Of a DNA stretch of 53,026 nucleotides, positions 45,892-53,026 are shown in pieces. Both the position numbers and the translations under genes were made by a program. The stretch comes from an uncultured Rickettsiales bacterium (GTDB taxonomy: Bacteria; Pseudomonadota; Alphaproteobacteria; UBA8366): contig CAJWTF010000010.1 in NCBI GenBank assembly GCA_913046825.1, positions 1 to 53,026 of the forward strand, read 5' to 3'. Below the pieces are notes generated by a model. The model did no database searches and was not told the origin of the DNA. It was given only the letters and a program-made list of their open reading frames with translations. Position 1 is the stretch's first letter; every line of letters begins with the position of its first letter.

Positions 45892-45973
45892 TGAAGTTTA
45901 CGAGACGTGGGCAGAAACTTGCTCGAACGACTGAGGTGCGGCTGGTTGCCGATGCGGTGGGCGGCTGTCCGCT

Positions 45974-47062
45974 TTATGAGTCGCAGATAGATTTAAGCGC
46001 GGTCCACTCTCGGTCGGACATGGCTGCTCGTAATTTGGTATTGGATGGCTTGATGGCTGCTGATTGTCGGCGCTCGGCGAAACTTGGATGGGTGCGCAAC
46101 CAATCCATTACGGCACCGAATGAGCCGTTCTCGAGATGAGCATGCTTTTTCTCTAATCGGGTAAAGAACGCAGCGAGGCCGTTAGTTTGGATTCGCGCTT
46201 GTTTGAGAGCGTCCAGGGAAATGTGATCCGCAATGCGTTCGTCGTCCCGGGAATGCGAAAACATCAGCAGAATTCCGGCTCCTTGTGCCAATGTATCGGT
46301 TAACCCTGAATCGCCACCGATCAACATTTCGAAGATGAGCGACACCCCCATAGTGCGAACGGCGCGGGACATTGGGTGGCGCTCGGCGATGTGCGCCATT
46401 TCATGAGCTAGAACACCGGCCAATTCGTTTGGACCTTGCATTTCGACGAGGAGGCTATTGCCGATAACGATGTAACCACCAGGAGTGGCGAACGCGTTCT
46501 CGAATTCCAGTTTGGCCACCGAAACCTTTACGGGATAGGGAAGTTCCATCACCGCGCTTAAGCGCGCGGTTAGATTTGAGAGTGCCTCCGCACCGGCGTG
46601 ACCGTGGCACGATAGTTCGGCGCCGGGGATAGAGGCGAGGACGCGTTCACCCAACGATTGTTCCCACTTGAGCGGGACTAGTGCGGCGATGGGTTGTGCC
46701 AGTTTAGGGAGCGTAAAATAGATTAATGCACTGACGAGCAACGTAACCGCGAAGACGGCTGCGACGTGTCGTGATGAGAAACCATGTGTGTAATGCTGGC
46801 GGGGTTTCGTCGGCAGACATGCTCGTATGCGGCTGACCAACTCGGCGTTTGTGGCAATGAGGACGGTGTCTTCACTGGTGGTACGAATGATACGCAAAGC
46901 CCCTGTCTTGCTGCTTTCGATGGTCGCCTGCAGATCGGCGAAAGGCCATCGCGCCAAAACATTTGTTTCTTCGTCGCGTACTTCCAAATCGGTGCCGACG
47001 ATGCTGATCTGTACCAAATTTCGTTTGGCTGATTTACCGTCGTAGAAAACGCCGTCGCTCAT
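45974..47062 (-). CDS. M48-family membrane metallopeptidase
   Basis: The 362-residue protein has the zinc motif HEMAH at 220-224 (LAGVLAHEMAHIAERHPMSR). The N-terminal 90 residues form a soluble domain (FYDGKSAKRNLVQISIVGTD). A membrane segment lies at about 99-119 (HVAAVFAVTLLVSALIYFTL), and another hydrophobic stretch follows the active site (MGVSLIFEMLIGG). It probably acts on proteins at the inner membrane. It directly follows the DUF898 gene with three bases between them, a pairing I recall from other proteobacteria. Confidence 0.88.
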   Translation of the reverse strand: MSDGVFYDGKSAKRNLVQISIVGTDLEVRDEETNVLARWPFADLQATIESSKTGALRIIRTTSEDTVLIATNAELVSRIRACLPTKPRQHYTHGFSSRHVAAVFAVTLLVSALIYFTLPKLAQPIAALVPLKWEQSLGERVLASIPGAELSCHGHAGAEALSNLTARLSAVMELPYPVKVSVAKLEFENAFATPGGYIVIGNSLLVEMQGPNELAGVLAHEMAHIAERHPMSRAVRTMGVSLIFEMLIGGDSGLTDTLAQGAGILLMFSHSRDDERIADHISLDALKQARIQTNGLAAFFTRLEKKHAHLENGSFGAVMDWLRTHPSFAERRQSAAIKPSNTKLRAAMSDREWTALKSICDS

Positions 47063-47065
47063 CGC

Positions 47066-48166
47066 TCAGACAGCGCCGACATCGAACGCGTCTGCCAGAC
47101 CTTCGCCGAAAGTGGGGCCTTTGTCTGAGCTTTGGATAATGGCATTGAAATCGATAATACCGTCGGCGTGGAGCCGGTCGCAAACGTAACGAAATGTCCG
47201 CATCTGAGTGAAAGGTGTGCCGAAGCCAAGAGTAGAAATACTAATTAAAAGATTACCGACCAAGAGCCATAAAAGACTTCCCAAAGTCGCGTCTAATTCG
47301 AATGTCGCACCTTCGAACCGCGTTGACGTAGCGAAATACGAAACTTCTGCGGCTTTGTACCAACAAAAAATTATGGGGAGGAGGACAACAAATCCGACGA
47401 CAACAATAGTGGCAGCTAATGGGAAAATGCTGTCTAAGGTGTCTATGCTGTTTAGCGCGGCATACACCCCTAAGGTGCCAATGATTTCGCTGACGACGCT
47501 GAGCAGCACGAATACTCCAACGAGGGTAATCCAACTGATAGCAAATCGACCGTAGAGATAGCGGGCCGAACCGGAGAACGTGAAACGTCGGTCGCCGAAC
47601 CAGGTATTGTTCATCATTTGATGCATCAGTCGCATGCGCATCAGTGGATAGGTCCAACCGAGGGTTAGAATATTCAAGATAAAAAAGCCGAGATATTTGC
47701 AGCCATAAGCTGCTGCTGAGCCAGTCTGCCCAGCGCGGACTCCCCTCCACCGTGTCCTGCTGAGCCGATACCGCCGTGCACGATAGAGAGCGACTCCGAT
47801 CAAAAACCAGATGCCGGCAAATAGCAGCCCGTTATAGGCAATGGAAACGGGATCGTCGGGCAAAAAATTGAACTCAACCATAGTATTCAAGATGCCGACG
47901 GGTAGGAATATGGCGAATAGGACAAAGAGAAATCCTTTGAAGAGTTCGCCTCCGGTTCCGGTGTATTCCAGCCGGTCATCCAACAGATTGGTGCTGCCCC
48001 ACAAATAAAAGCGAACGCGGGTTTTACCCCAAAATCGATAGAGCGTCAGGGTGAGAATATTCAAGAGTGCGTTGATCAAGGCGATCGGGAAGAGTTCTCC
48101 AACACGACCGGCATGTAAGAACTTCATGTGACCCAGCTCTTGTGTATCTGTTTCGGTCGTTGCCAT
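47066..48166 (-). CDS. DUF898 (YjgN-like) integral membrane protein
   Basis: From ATG 48166 the protein has 366 residues; earlier in-frame starts lack conserved sequence. It carries repeated YjgN-type blocks: FLHAGRVGELFPIALINALL, LTLYRFWGKTRVRFYLWGST, LEYTGTGGELFKGFLFVLFA, RRYRLSRTRWRGVRAGQTGS, FTFSGSARYLYGRFAISWIT. Roughly six to eight membrane segments are visible. Function unknown; the partner is likely the M48 peptidase encoded immediately downstream. The C-terminus ends with a short soluble tail (PTFGEGLADAFDVGAV). Confidence 0.88.
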   Translation of the reverse strand: MATTETDTQELGHMKFLHAGRVGELFPIALINALLNILTLTLYRFWGKTRVRFYLWGSTNLLDDRLEYTGTGGELFKGFLFVLFAIFLPVGILNTMVEFNFLPDDPVSIAYNGLLFAGIWFLIGVALYRARRYRLSRTRWRGVRAGQTGSAAAYGCKYLGFFILNILTLGWTYPLMRMRLMHQMMNNTWFGDRRFTFSGSARYLYGRFAISWITLVGVFVLLSVVSEIIGTLGVYAALNSIDTLDSIFPLAATIVVVGFVVLLPIIFCWYKAAEVSYFATSTRFEGATFELDATLGSLLWLLVGNLLISISTLGFGTPFTQMRTFRYVCDRLHADGIIDFNAIIQSSDKGPTFGEGLADAFDVGAV

Positions 48167-48260
48167 TAATGGATGCCCAGTTCGATAGGTTAGAGTGCAG
48201 TCAGTGGAGCCATTAACGTAGCTTATGAGTGCTTGTAAAACTATGCCGGGAGGAGACACA

Positions 48261-48560
48261 ATGCCCTATGCAATTTTCTCGAAGGACAAGCCGAATAGTC
48301 TGCAATTGCGTAACGACACGCGCGTCGCGCACCGCGAATTTCTCGCCACGCAAATAGCATTGATGATCGGTGCCGGACCATTGATGGATGATGACGGCAA
48401 AGGCGGGGTAGGGAGTTTAACTATCCTCGATACTGAAGATCGAGACGTGGCGACGCGGTTTGCCGAAGCCGATCCCTATTTTCGGATCGGCTTATTCGAC
48501 AGCATTACCATTTGCCGTTGGAAACAGACCATTCGGGATGGTGAAAGAGTTGCGACCTAA
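48261..48560 (+). CDS. YciI-like small protein
   Basis: From ATG 48261, eight bases after GGGAGGAG, the protein has 99 residues: MPYAIFSKDKPNSLQLRNDT, RVAHREFLATQIALMIGAGP, then GSLTILDTEDRDVATRFAEA, DPYFRIGLFDSITICRWKQT. This is the YciI fold (dimeric alpha+beta barrel), with the conserved His in AHREFL and the DPY segment. Most YciI proteins have no known reaction. It is divergent from the DUF898 gene and its stop overlaps the convergent dehydratase gene by four bases. Confidence 0.85.
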   Translation: MPYAIFSKDKPNSLQLRNDTRVAHREFLATQIALMIGAGPLMDDDGKGGVGSLTILDTEDRDVATRFAEADPYFRIGLFDSITICRWKQTIRDGERVAT

Positions 48561-50254
48561 ACCGATCTTAAGAAATCGAAATCGCAACCTTCTTCCGCCT
48601 GCAGGACGTGGTCTTGATATAGCTTAGCGTATCCGCGCGGCTCCGCGTTTACCGGTGTCCAAGCCGCCTTGCGTTTGGCCAATTCCTCCTCGGGCACAAG
48701 GAGATCGAAGCGCCGATCCTTGACCGAAAGGCGGATAAGGTCACCGTTTTGGACAAGACCGAGTGGTCCACCATCGGCGGCTTCCGGAGAGACATGCAGG
48801 ATAATCGTACCGTAGGCTGTACCGCTCATCCGTGCGTCTGAAATGCGTACCATGTCTTTGACACCGGAACGGGCGAGTTTGCCGGGAATCGGCAGATAGC
48901 CGCATTCCGGCATGCCATAGCCACTTTTCGGGCCGGCATTCTGCAAGACAATAAAATCTTCCGGATTCACTTCGAGGTCTGGATCATCGATCCGGTCCGC
49001 CATATCGGCGGGTGAGGAGAAGACCACCGCGCGGCCTGCTGTCTCGAACAATGTATCATCAGCAGCGGCTCGTTTTAAAATCGCACCGTTGGGCGCTAAG
49101 CTGCCGAAGAGCGCTACCAATCCGCCAAGGGGGTAATGGGGCGTATCGAAGGGGCGCACGATGTCATGGTCGATATAGCCCGCATCTTCTTCGAGCCTGT
49201 CGCCCAGTGTCTCGCCGGTAACTGAGAGCGTATCCAGATGCATCAAGTGTTTGATTTCGCGCAACACGGCACCAAGGCCGCCGCCGGAGAAAAAATCTTC
49301 CATATAGTAGTTGCCAGATGGCTTTAGGTTCACAAGCACTGGGGTCTCGTCACTGATTTCATTCAAACGTTGCAGCGATATATCGATCCCTGCCCGACCC
49401 GCAATGGCGGTTAGGTGAATGATGCCATTGGTGGAGCCGCCGATGGCGAGTAACACACGAAGCGCATTTTCGACGGATTTTTCGGTGACAACCTTTTCAG
49501 GTGTGAGGCCGGCCACGGCAATTTCGACCGCGCGCTTTCCGGTCTCTTCGGCCGCGCGTAGCCGGTCGGCATGGACCGCCGGGATCGCGGCGGTGCCGGG
49601 TAGCGCCATGCCGAGCGTTTCAGCGATGCAGGCCATCGTGCTTGCGGTGCCCATGACCGGACAGGTGCCGGCGGTCGTGGAGAGGCGCGATTCGACGGAG
49701 ACGATCTCCTCTTCGTTCAACTCACCGGCGCGATACATCGCCCAAAATCGTCGGCAATCGGTGCAGGCACCGAGTTGCTCACCTTCATGACGGGCGGTCA
49801 TCATCGGGCCGGTGATCAATTGAATGGCAGGCCGGTTGGCCGAGAGCGCTCCCATCAGTTGTGCCGGGACCGTTTTATCGCACCCGCCGACAACGACGAC
49901 CGCGTCCATTGGCTGGGCGGAGATCATCTCCTCCGTGTCCATGGACATGAGGTTCCGGTACATCATGCTGGTTGGATGGAGGAAGGCTTCCGCGAGAGAG
50001 ACCGTCGGGAACACCATCGGCAGACCACCGGCGGCTAACACACCTCGTTTCACCGCTTCGATTTGCTCCGGAACGTTGCGGTGGCAGTTGTTGTAGCTGC
50101 TGGTGGTGTCGGCGATGCCAACGATCGGTTTCTCCAGGCTTTCATTGGTGAAGCCCATGGCCTTGGCGAAGGAACGGCGAAGATAGAGCGAGAAATCCTT
50201 ATCGCCGTAATTGGTCAATCCGCGGGCCAGGCCCTTTTCATTTTTGTCGGCCAT
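48557..50254 (-). CDS. IlvD/Edd-family dehydratase
   Basis: The 565-residue Fe-S dehydratase has GLTNYGDKDFSLYLRRSFAK, IVGIADTTSSYNNCHRNVPE, VVVVGGCDKTVPAQLMGALS, GACTDCRRFWAMYRAGE, TTAGTCPVMGTASTMACIAE, and the C-terminal GYGMPECGYLPIPGKL and ISDARMSGTAYGTIILHVSP. The cluster-ligand cysteines are in SSYNNCH, GGCDK and GTCPVMG. The NYGD start and GACTDCRR segment are those of the sugar-acid dehydratase subgroup (such as L-arabinonate dehydratase) rather than IlvD of branched-chain synthesis. It lies alone between convergent and same-strand neighbours. Confidence 0.87.
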   Translation of the reverse strand: MADKNEKGLARGLTNYGDKDFSLYLRRSFAKAMGFTNESLEKPIVGIADTTSSYNNCHRNVPEQIEAVKRGVLAAGGLPMVFPTVSLAEAFLHPTSMMYRNLMSMDTEEMISAQPMDAVVVVGGCDKTVPAQLMGALSANRPAIQLITGPMMTARHEGEQLGACTDCRRFWAMYRAGELNEEEIVSVESRLSTTAGTCPVMGTASTMACIAETLGMALPGTAAIPAVHADRLRAAEETGKRAVEIAVAGLTPEKVVTEKSVENALRVLLAIGGSTNGIIHLTAIAGRAGIDISLQRLNEISDETPVLVNLKPSGNYYMEDFFSGGGLGAVLREIKHLMHLDTLSVTGETLGDRLEEDAGYIDHDIVRPFDTPHYPLGGLVALFGSLAPNGAILKRAAADDTLFETAGRAVVFSSPADMADRIDDPDLEVNPEDFIVLQNAGPKSGYGMPECGYLPIPGKLARSGVKDMVRISDARMSGTAYGTIILHVSPEAADGGPLGLVQNGDLIRLSVKDRRFDLLVPEEELAKRKAAWTPVNAEPRGYAKLYQDHVLQAEEGCDFDFLRSV

Positions 50255-50279
50255 GGTATCCTCTCCCGATAATCTCTAA

Positions 50280-51926
50280 TTAGGTCGTTTGTTCTTTGGT
50301 CTTCAGGAACTTAATCGACGGCCACTCTTTTTCAGCTGTATCCAAGTGCCACGCGTTTCGGGCTAGGAAGATAGGCGCGCCGTCGTGATCTTCCGCCATT
50401 GCCGACGGACCGGAATCGCGGAGTTGCTTAATGTCACGGTCATCGTCGCAATCCAGCCAGCGGGCGGTATGTAGGGAGCTTGTCTCAAAGCGGACCGGTA
50501 TGTCGTATTCCGTGCGAATCCGATCAGCGAGAACCTCAAATTGCAATGCGCCAACGACGCCGACAATCCAGTCCGGGTCCATCACCGGTTTGAAGACCCG
50601 TGCGGCACCTTCCTCTGCGATCTGCAATAACGCGCGACCTAGATGCTTTGCTTTCATTGGGTCTTCCGATCGCACTTTCCGCATTAGTTCGGGTGCGAAG
50701 CTCGGGATGCCGGTGAAGGCAAGATCTTCGCCCTCGGTCAATGCATCACCAATTCGAAGATTACCGTGGTTGGGAATGCCGATGATGTCACCGGCCCACG
50801 CCTCTTCCGCCAGTTCGCGGTCTTGCGCGAGGAATAGCAGTGGATTATGCGCAGTCATCGTCTTGCCGCTACGGATATGTTTCAGTTTCATGCCGCGTCG
50901 GAATTTTCCCGAACACAAGCGCACGAACGCAATTCGGTCTCGATGTTTCGCGTCCATATTGGCTTGAACTTTGAAAACAAAACCGCTGACTTTGTCTTCC
51001 TCCGGCATGATTTCACGCCCGGCTGTCGGTTGAGGGCGCGGCGGCGGTGCATATGCGCCGATACCGTCGAGCAACTCCCGCACACCAAAATTATTGATCG
51101 CACTGCCAAAATAAACCGGCGTCAATGTACCCTCTCGGTAGGCGTCTAGATCGAATTCGGGACAGAGGCCTCGCACCATCTCGACATCTTCGCGCAATTT
51201 GGCGATAGCGTCAGCGGGAAGTAATTCGTCGAGCTTCGGATCGTCCAACCCCTCGCAGGGGATGCCCTCGTCGATGGTGTTGCCTTTGCTGCGTTGGGTC
51301 AGCAGCAGGCGATCACGGAGGAGATCGTAACAGCCAAGAAAATTTCGTCCCATGCCAATCGGCCATGAGGCAGGTGTCACGTCCAAGGCCAGGCTTTGCT
51401 CGATCTCATCCAAAAGGTCGAACGGGTCCTGAGCTTCGCGGTCCATTTTATTGATAAATGTGGCGATGGGCATATCGCGTAACCGGCAGACCTCGAATAG
51501 TTTCCGTGTCTGGTTTTCGATGCCGCGGGCCGCATCCAGCACCATTACGGCGGAGTCGACCGCCGTTATGGTGCGGTACGTGTCTTCGCTGAAATCCTCG
51601 TGTCCGGGTGTATCCAACAAATTGAATGTCAGGCCGTCATAGTCAAAGGTCATGACCGAAACGGTGACCGAAATGCCCCGTTCGCGCTCTACTTTCATCC
51701 AATCGGAATGGGCGCGTCGCCGGTCTCCGCGTGCTTTCACCGCACCGGCAAGCTGAATGGCACCGCCGAACAGCAGCAGTTTTTCGGTGAGCGTCGTCTT
51801 ACCGGCATCCGGGTGCGAGATGATGGCGAAGGTCCGCCGACGCTTCGCGGGATGCCCTGTCGCACCGTCGATCGCGGCGGGCAGTGCAGAGGCCATGTCA
51901 GATTCTCCGTTGTCGTTGGCACCCAT
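50280..51926 (-). CDS. prfC: Peptide chain release factor 3
   Basis: The 548-residue translational GTPase RF3 recycles RF1 and RF2 after termination. It has AIISHPDAGKTTLTEKLLLF (P-loop), GAVKARGDRRRAHSDWMKVE with RERGISVTVSVMTFDY, LLDTPGHEDFSEDTYRTITA, TFINKMDREAQDPFDLLDEI, then the RF3-specific RKVRSEDPMKAKHLGRALLQ and the C-terminal IVGVVGALQFEVLADRI. Two starts are possible, at 51926 or 51896; both precede the conserved KRRRTFAIISH. It is divergent from the DksA-like gene. Confidence 0.95.
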   Translation of the reverse strand: MGANDNGESDMASALPAAIDGATGHPAKRRRTFAIISHPDAGKTTLTEKLLLFGGAIQLAGAVKARGDRRRAHSDWMKVERERGISVTVSVMTFDYDGLTFNLLDTPGHEDFSEDTYRTITAVDSAVMVLDAARGIENQTRKLFEVCRLRDMPIATFINKMDREAQDPFDLLDEIEQSLALDVTPASWPIGMGRNFLGCYDLLRDRLLLTQRSKGNTIDEGIPCEGLDDPKLDELLPADAIAKLREDVEMVRGLCPEFDLDAYREGTLTPVYFGSAINNFGVRELLDGIGAYAPPPRPQPTAGREIMPEEDKVSGFVFKVQANMDAKHRDRIAFVRLCSGKFRRGMKLKHIRSGKTMTAHNPLLFLAQDRELAEEAWAGDIIGIPNHGNLRIGDALTEGEDLAFTGIPSFAPELMRKVRSEDPMKAKHLGRALLQIAEEGAARVFKPVMDPDWIVGVVGALQFEVLADRIRTEYDIPVRFETSSLHTARWLDCDDDRDIKQLRDSGPSAMAEDHDGAPIFLARNAWHLDTAEKEWPSIKFLKTKEQTT

Positions 51927-51988
51927 ATGAGCGCAAAATGTTACAGATGCAACGATGAGTGCGCTGCAAGGCGCTTTTTATTGGACCG

Positions 51989-52333
51989 ATGAGCGACCGC
52001 AAAGACATAGACGAAAAAGTGTTGAAGCAGCAGTTGGTCGACCGCAAGGAAGAATTGGAGCGGTTGGTCACGGCGCATCACGATGACACGCGGCCGGTCG
52101 TCTTGGATCAAACGACGGTCGGTCGTCTCTCGCGGATGGACGAAATCCAGAACCAAGCAATGTCGGTCGAGATGGAGCGCCGCCGTATCGACGAGACGCA
52201 TCGGATTGATGCGGCACTTGCACGGATGGAAGAGAACGAGTTCGGCTACTGTATGAGCTGCGGCGATAAGATTGAGAAAAAGCGCCTCGAACTCGATCCT
52301 GCGATTCCCACCTGCGTCGGTTGCGCCAAATAA
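51989..52333 (+). CDS. DksA/TraR-type zinc-finger protein
   Basis: From ATG 51989 (MSDRKDIDEKVLKQQLVDRK) the product has 114 residues. A helical coiled-coil-like part precedes the DksA-type zinc finger C-x2-C-x17-C-x2-C: CMSCGDKIEKKRLE, then PTCVGCAK at the end. DDTRPVVLDQTTVGRLSRMD is typical of short DksA-like proteins. It is shorter than DksA itself and may bind RNA polymerase in the secondary channel. An earlier start at 51959 adds ten residues without support. The SDR gene follows after 38 bases. Confidence 0.88.
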   Translation: MSDRKDIDEKVLKQQLVDRKEELERLVTAHHDDTRPVVLDQTTVGRLSRMDEIQNQAMSVEMERRRIDETHRIDAALARMEENEFGYCMSCGDKIEKKRLELDPAIPTCVGCAK

Positions 52334-52371
52334 CCTATATCCATGATAGTCTGTGAAATGAGGAGTTTTGG

Positions 52372-53026
52372 ATGAAGACGGCACTCGTGACCGGGGGCGC
52401 CAAGCGGATCGGTGCTGAAATTGTCCGAGCTCTGGCGGAAGACGGATGGCGTGTTTTGGTCCATTACAATACCTCTGCATCCGAGGCCGAAGATCTTGCC
52501 GGCTCATTGACCGCGTCGGGCAGCGTCGTGCAGACAATTGGATGTGATCTCGCCAATTTAGAGGCGACGCTAAATCTCATTCAGGAATGCAACAAATTGG
52601 TCGGGCCGCTCGATTGCCTGATCAACAATGCGTCCTTGTTCGAGCCGGATTGGCTGACGAGCGTGGAACCGGCCCTTTGGCAACGTCAATTGGACGTTAA
52701 TTTGCGCGCGCCAACCTTGCTGACCAAAGCTTTCGCAAGAGCCCTTCCAGAGGATCGCGAAGGCTGCATTATCAATATGCTCGACAATAAAGTCTTCAGC
52801 CCGAATCCGGATTATTTTTCTTACTCGATTGGAAAGTTCGGTTTGAAAGGGTTGACCGAAATGGCGGCCATGAGCCTTGGGCCACGCATTCGAGTCTGTG
52901 GAATTGCGCCTGGGTTGACGACCATCAGTGGAGATCAGACGGAAGAAAAATTTGAACAGCAGAGCACGAGGAACCTTTTGGAACGCTCCAGCGACACCGG
53001 CGAGATTGCGAAGGCCGTGCGTTTCA
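52372..53026 (+). CDS. Short-chain dehydrogenase, pteridine-reductase-like, cut at the right edge
   Basis: From ATG 52372, eight bases after AGGAG, 218 residues are visible. MKTALVTGGAKRIGAEIVRA carries the cofactor motif, HYNTSASEAEDLAGSLTAS suggests NADP preference like PTR1/FolM, LINNASLFEPDWLTSV fits the NNAS variant of that group, and YFSYSIGKFGLKGLTEMAAM holds the YxxxK. IAPGLTTISGDQTEE follows. It could reduce dihydropteridines, but many SDRs look similar. The C-terminus lies outside the window. Confidence 0.82.
   Translation, partial: MKTALVTGGAKRIGAEIVRALAEDGWRVLVHYNTSASEAEDLAGSLTASGSVVQTIGCDLANLEATLNLIQECNKLVGPLDCLINNASLFEPDWLTSVEPALWQRQLDVNLRAPTLLTKAFARALPEDREGCIINMLDNKVFSPNPDYFSYSIGKFGLKGLTEMAAMSLGPRIRVCGIAPGLTTISGDQTEEKFEQQSTRNLLERSSDTGEIAKAVRF

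Noticed and set aside
45891..46139. Plus-strand 82-codon frame directly coupled to the CaiB stop
   Set aside because: The ATG overlap with the stop looks attractive, but most of the frame is antisense to the M48 peptidase C-terminus and has no recognisable content.

Overview
The window looks like a chromosomal segment of an alphaproteobacterium, probably free-living, aerobic and organoheterotrophic. This is inferred from gene content: an aapJQMP general amino-acid transporter, a DUF2336 protein, a short intracellular-type PHB depolymerase with a matching 3-hydroxybutyrate dehydrogenase, glutathione reductase, and many acyl-CoA and CoA-transferase enzymes. Base composition is moderately GC-rich, except for an AT-rich patch near the left edge beside an IS3-family fragment. 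I saw no rRNA, tRNA, CRISPR array or prophage.

Left part (1-8 kb). A cut-off IS3-type OrfA lies at the edge, followed by a luciferase-like oxidoreductase. Next, on the minus strand, is a BCP-type peroxiredoxin whose peroxidatic cysteine codon is TGA, with a hairpin just downstream; this reads as a selenoprotein and is the most striking item in the window. A DUF45 metallopeptidase and a thioredoxin-like ferredoxin follow. Then comes a plus-strand run of aldehyde dehydrogenase and a three-gene cobalt-type nitrile hydratase set (alpha, beta, accessory), and then glutathione reductase.

Middle-left part (8-24 kb). PHB depolymerase is followed by an overlapping pair of unclear function (a 407-residue protein and a thioredoxin-reductase-like flavoprotein). 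A wrecked PLP-dependent decarboxylase, an FAD oxidoreductase and an enoyl-CoA hydratase follow. On the minus strand lie a PPOX flavoprotein with an apparent ATA start, a hydantoinase/oxoprolinase-type hyuAB pair and 3-hydroxybutyrate dehydrogenase. A frameshifted polysaccharide-biosynthesis gene precedes a phosphite dehydrogenase (PtxD) homologue, which has no phosphite transporter beside it. A truncated metallo-beta-lactamase-fold remnant and an SDR lacking the usual catalytic tyrosine follow.

Middle-right part (24-42 kb). DUF2336 and a serine hydrolase lie on the minus strand. The complete aapJQMP operon has a strong hairpin between aapJ and aapQ, and is followed by a panE-like reductase. 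Two oppositely oriented citrate-synthase-family fragments meet here. A carboxymuconolactone-decarboxylase-family protein, a glutamine amidotransferase and an SRAP protein lie on the minus strand. A plus-strand catabolic-looking run follows: PrpD-like, dihydroxyphthalate-decarboxylase-like, CinA-like and an orphan molybdenum hydroxylase large subunit. It ends at a broken adenylate cyclase.

Right part (42-53 kb). Two acyl-CoA dehydrogenases are divergent from a CaiB/BaiF CoA-transferase. Then come an M48 peptidase with a DUF898 membrane protein, a YciI-like protein, an IlvD/Edd dehydratase, release factor 3, a DksA/TraR zinc-finger protein and a pteridine-reductase-like SDR cut by the right edge. 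Six decayed genes or gene pieces and an IS fragment in 53 kb point to a genome undergoing active gene loss.
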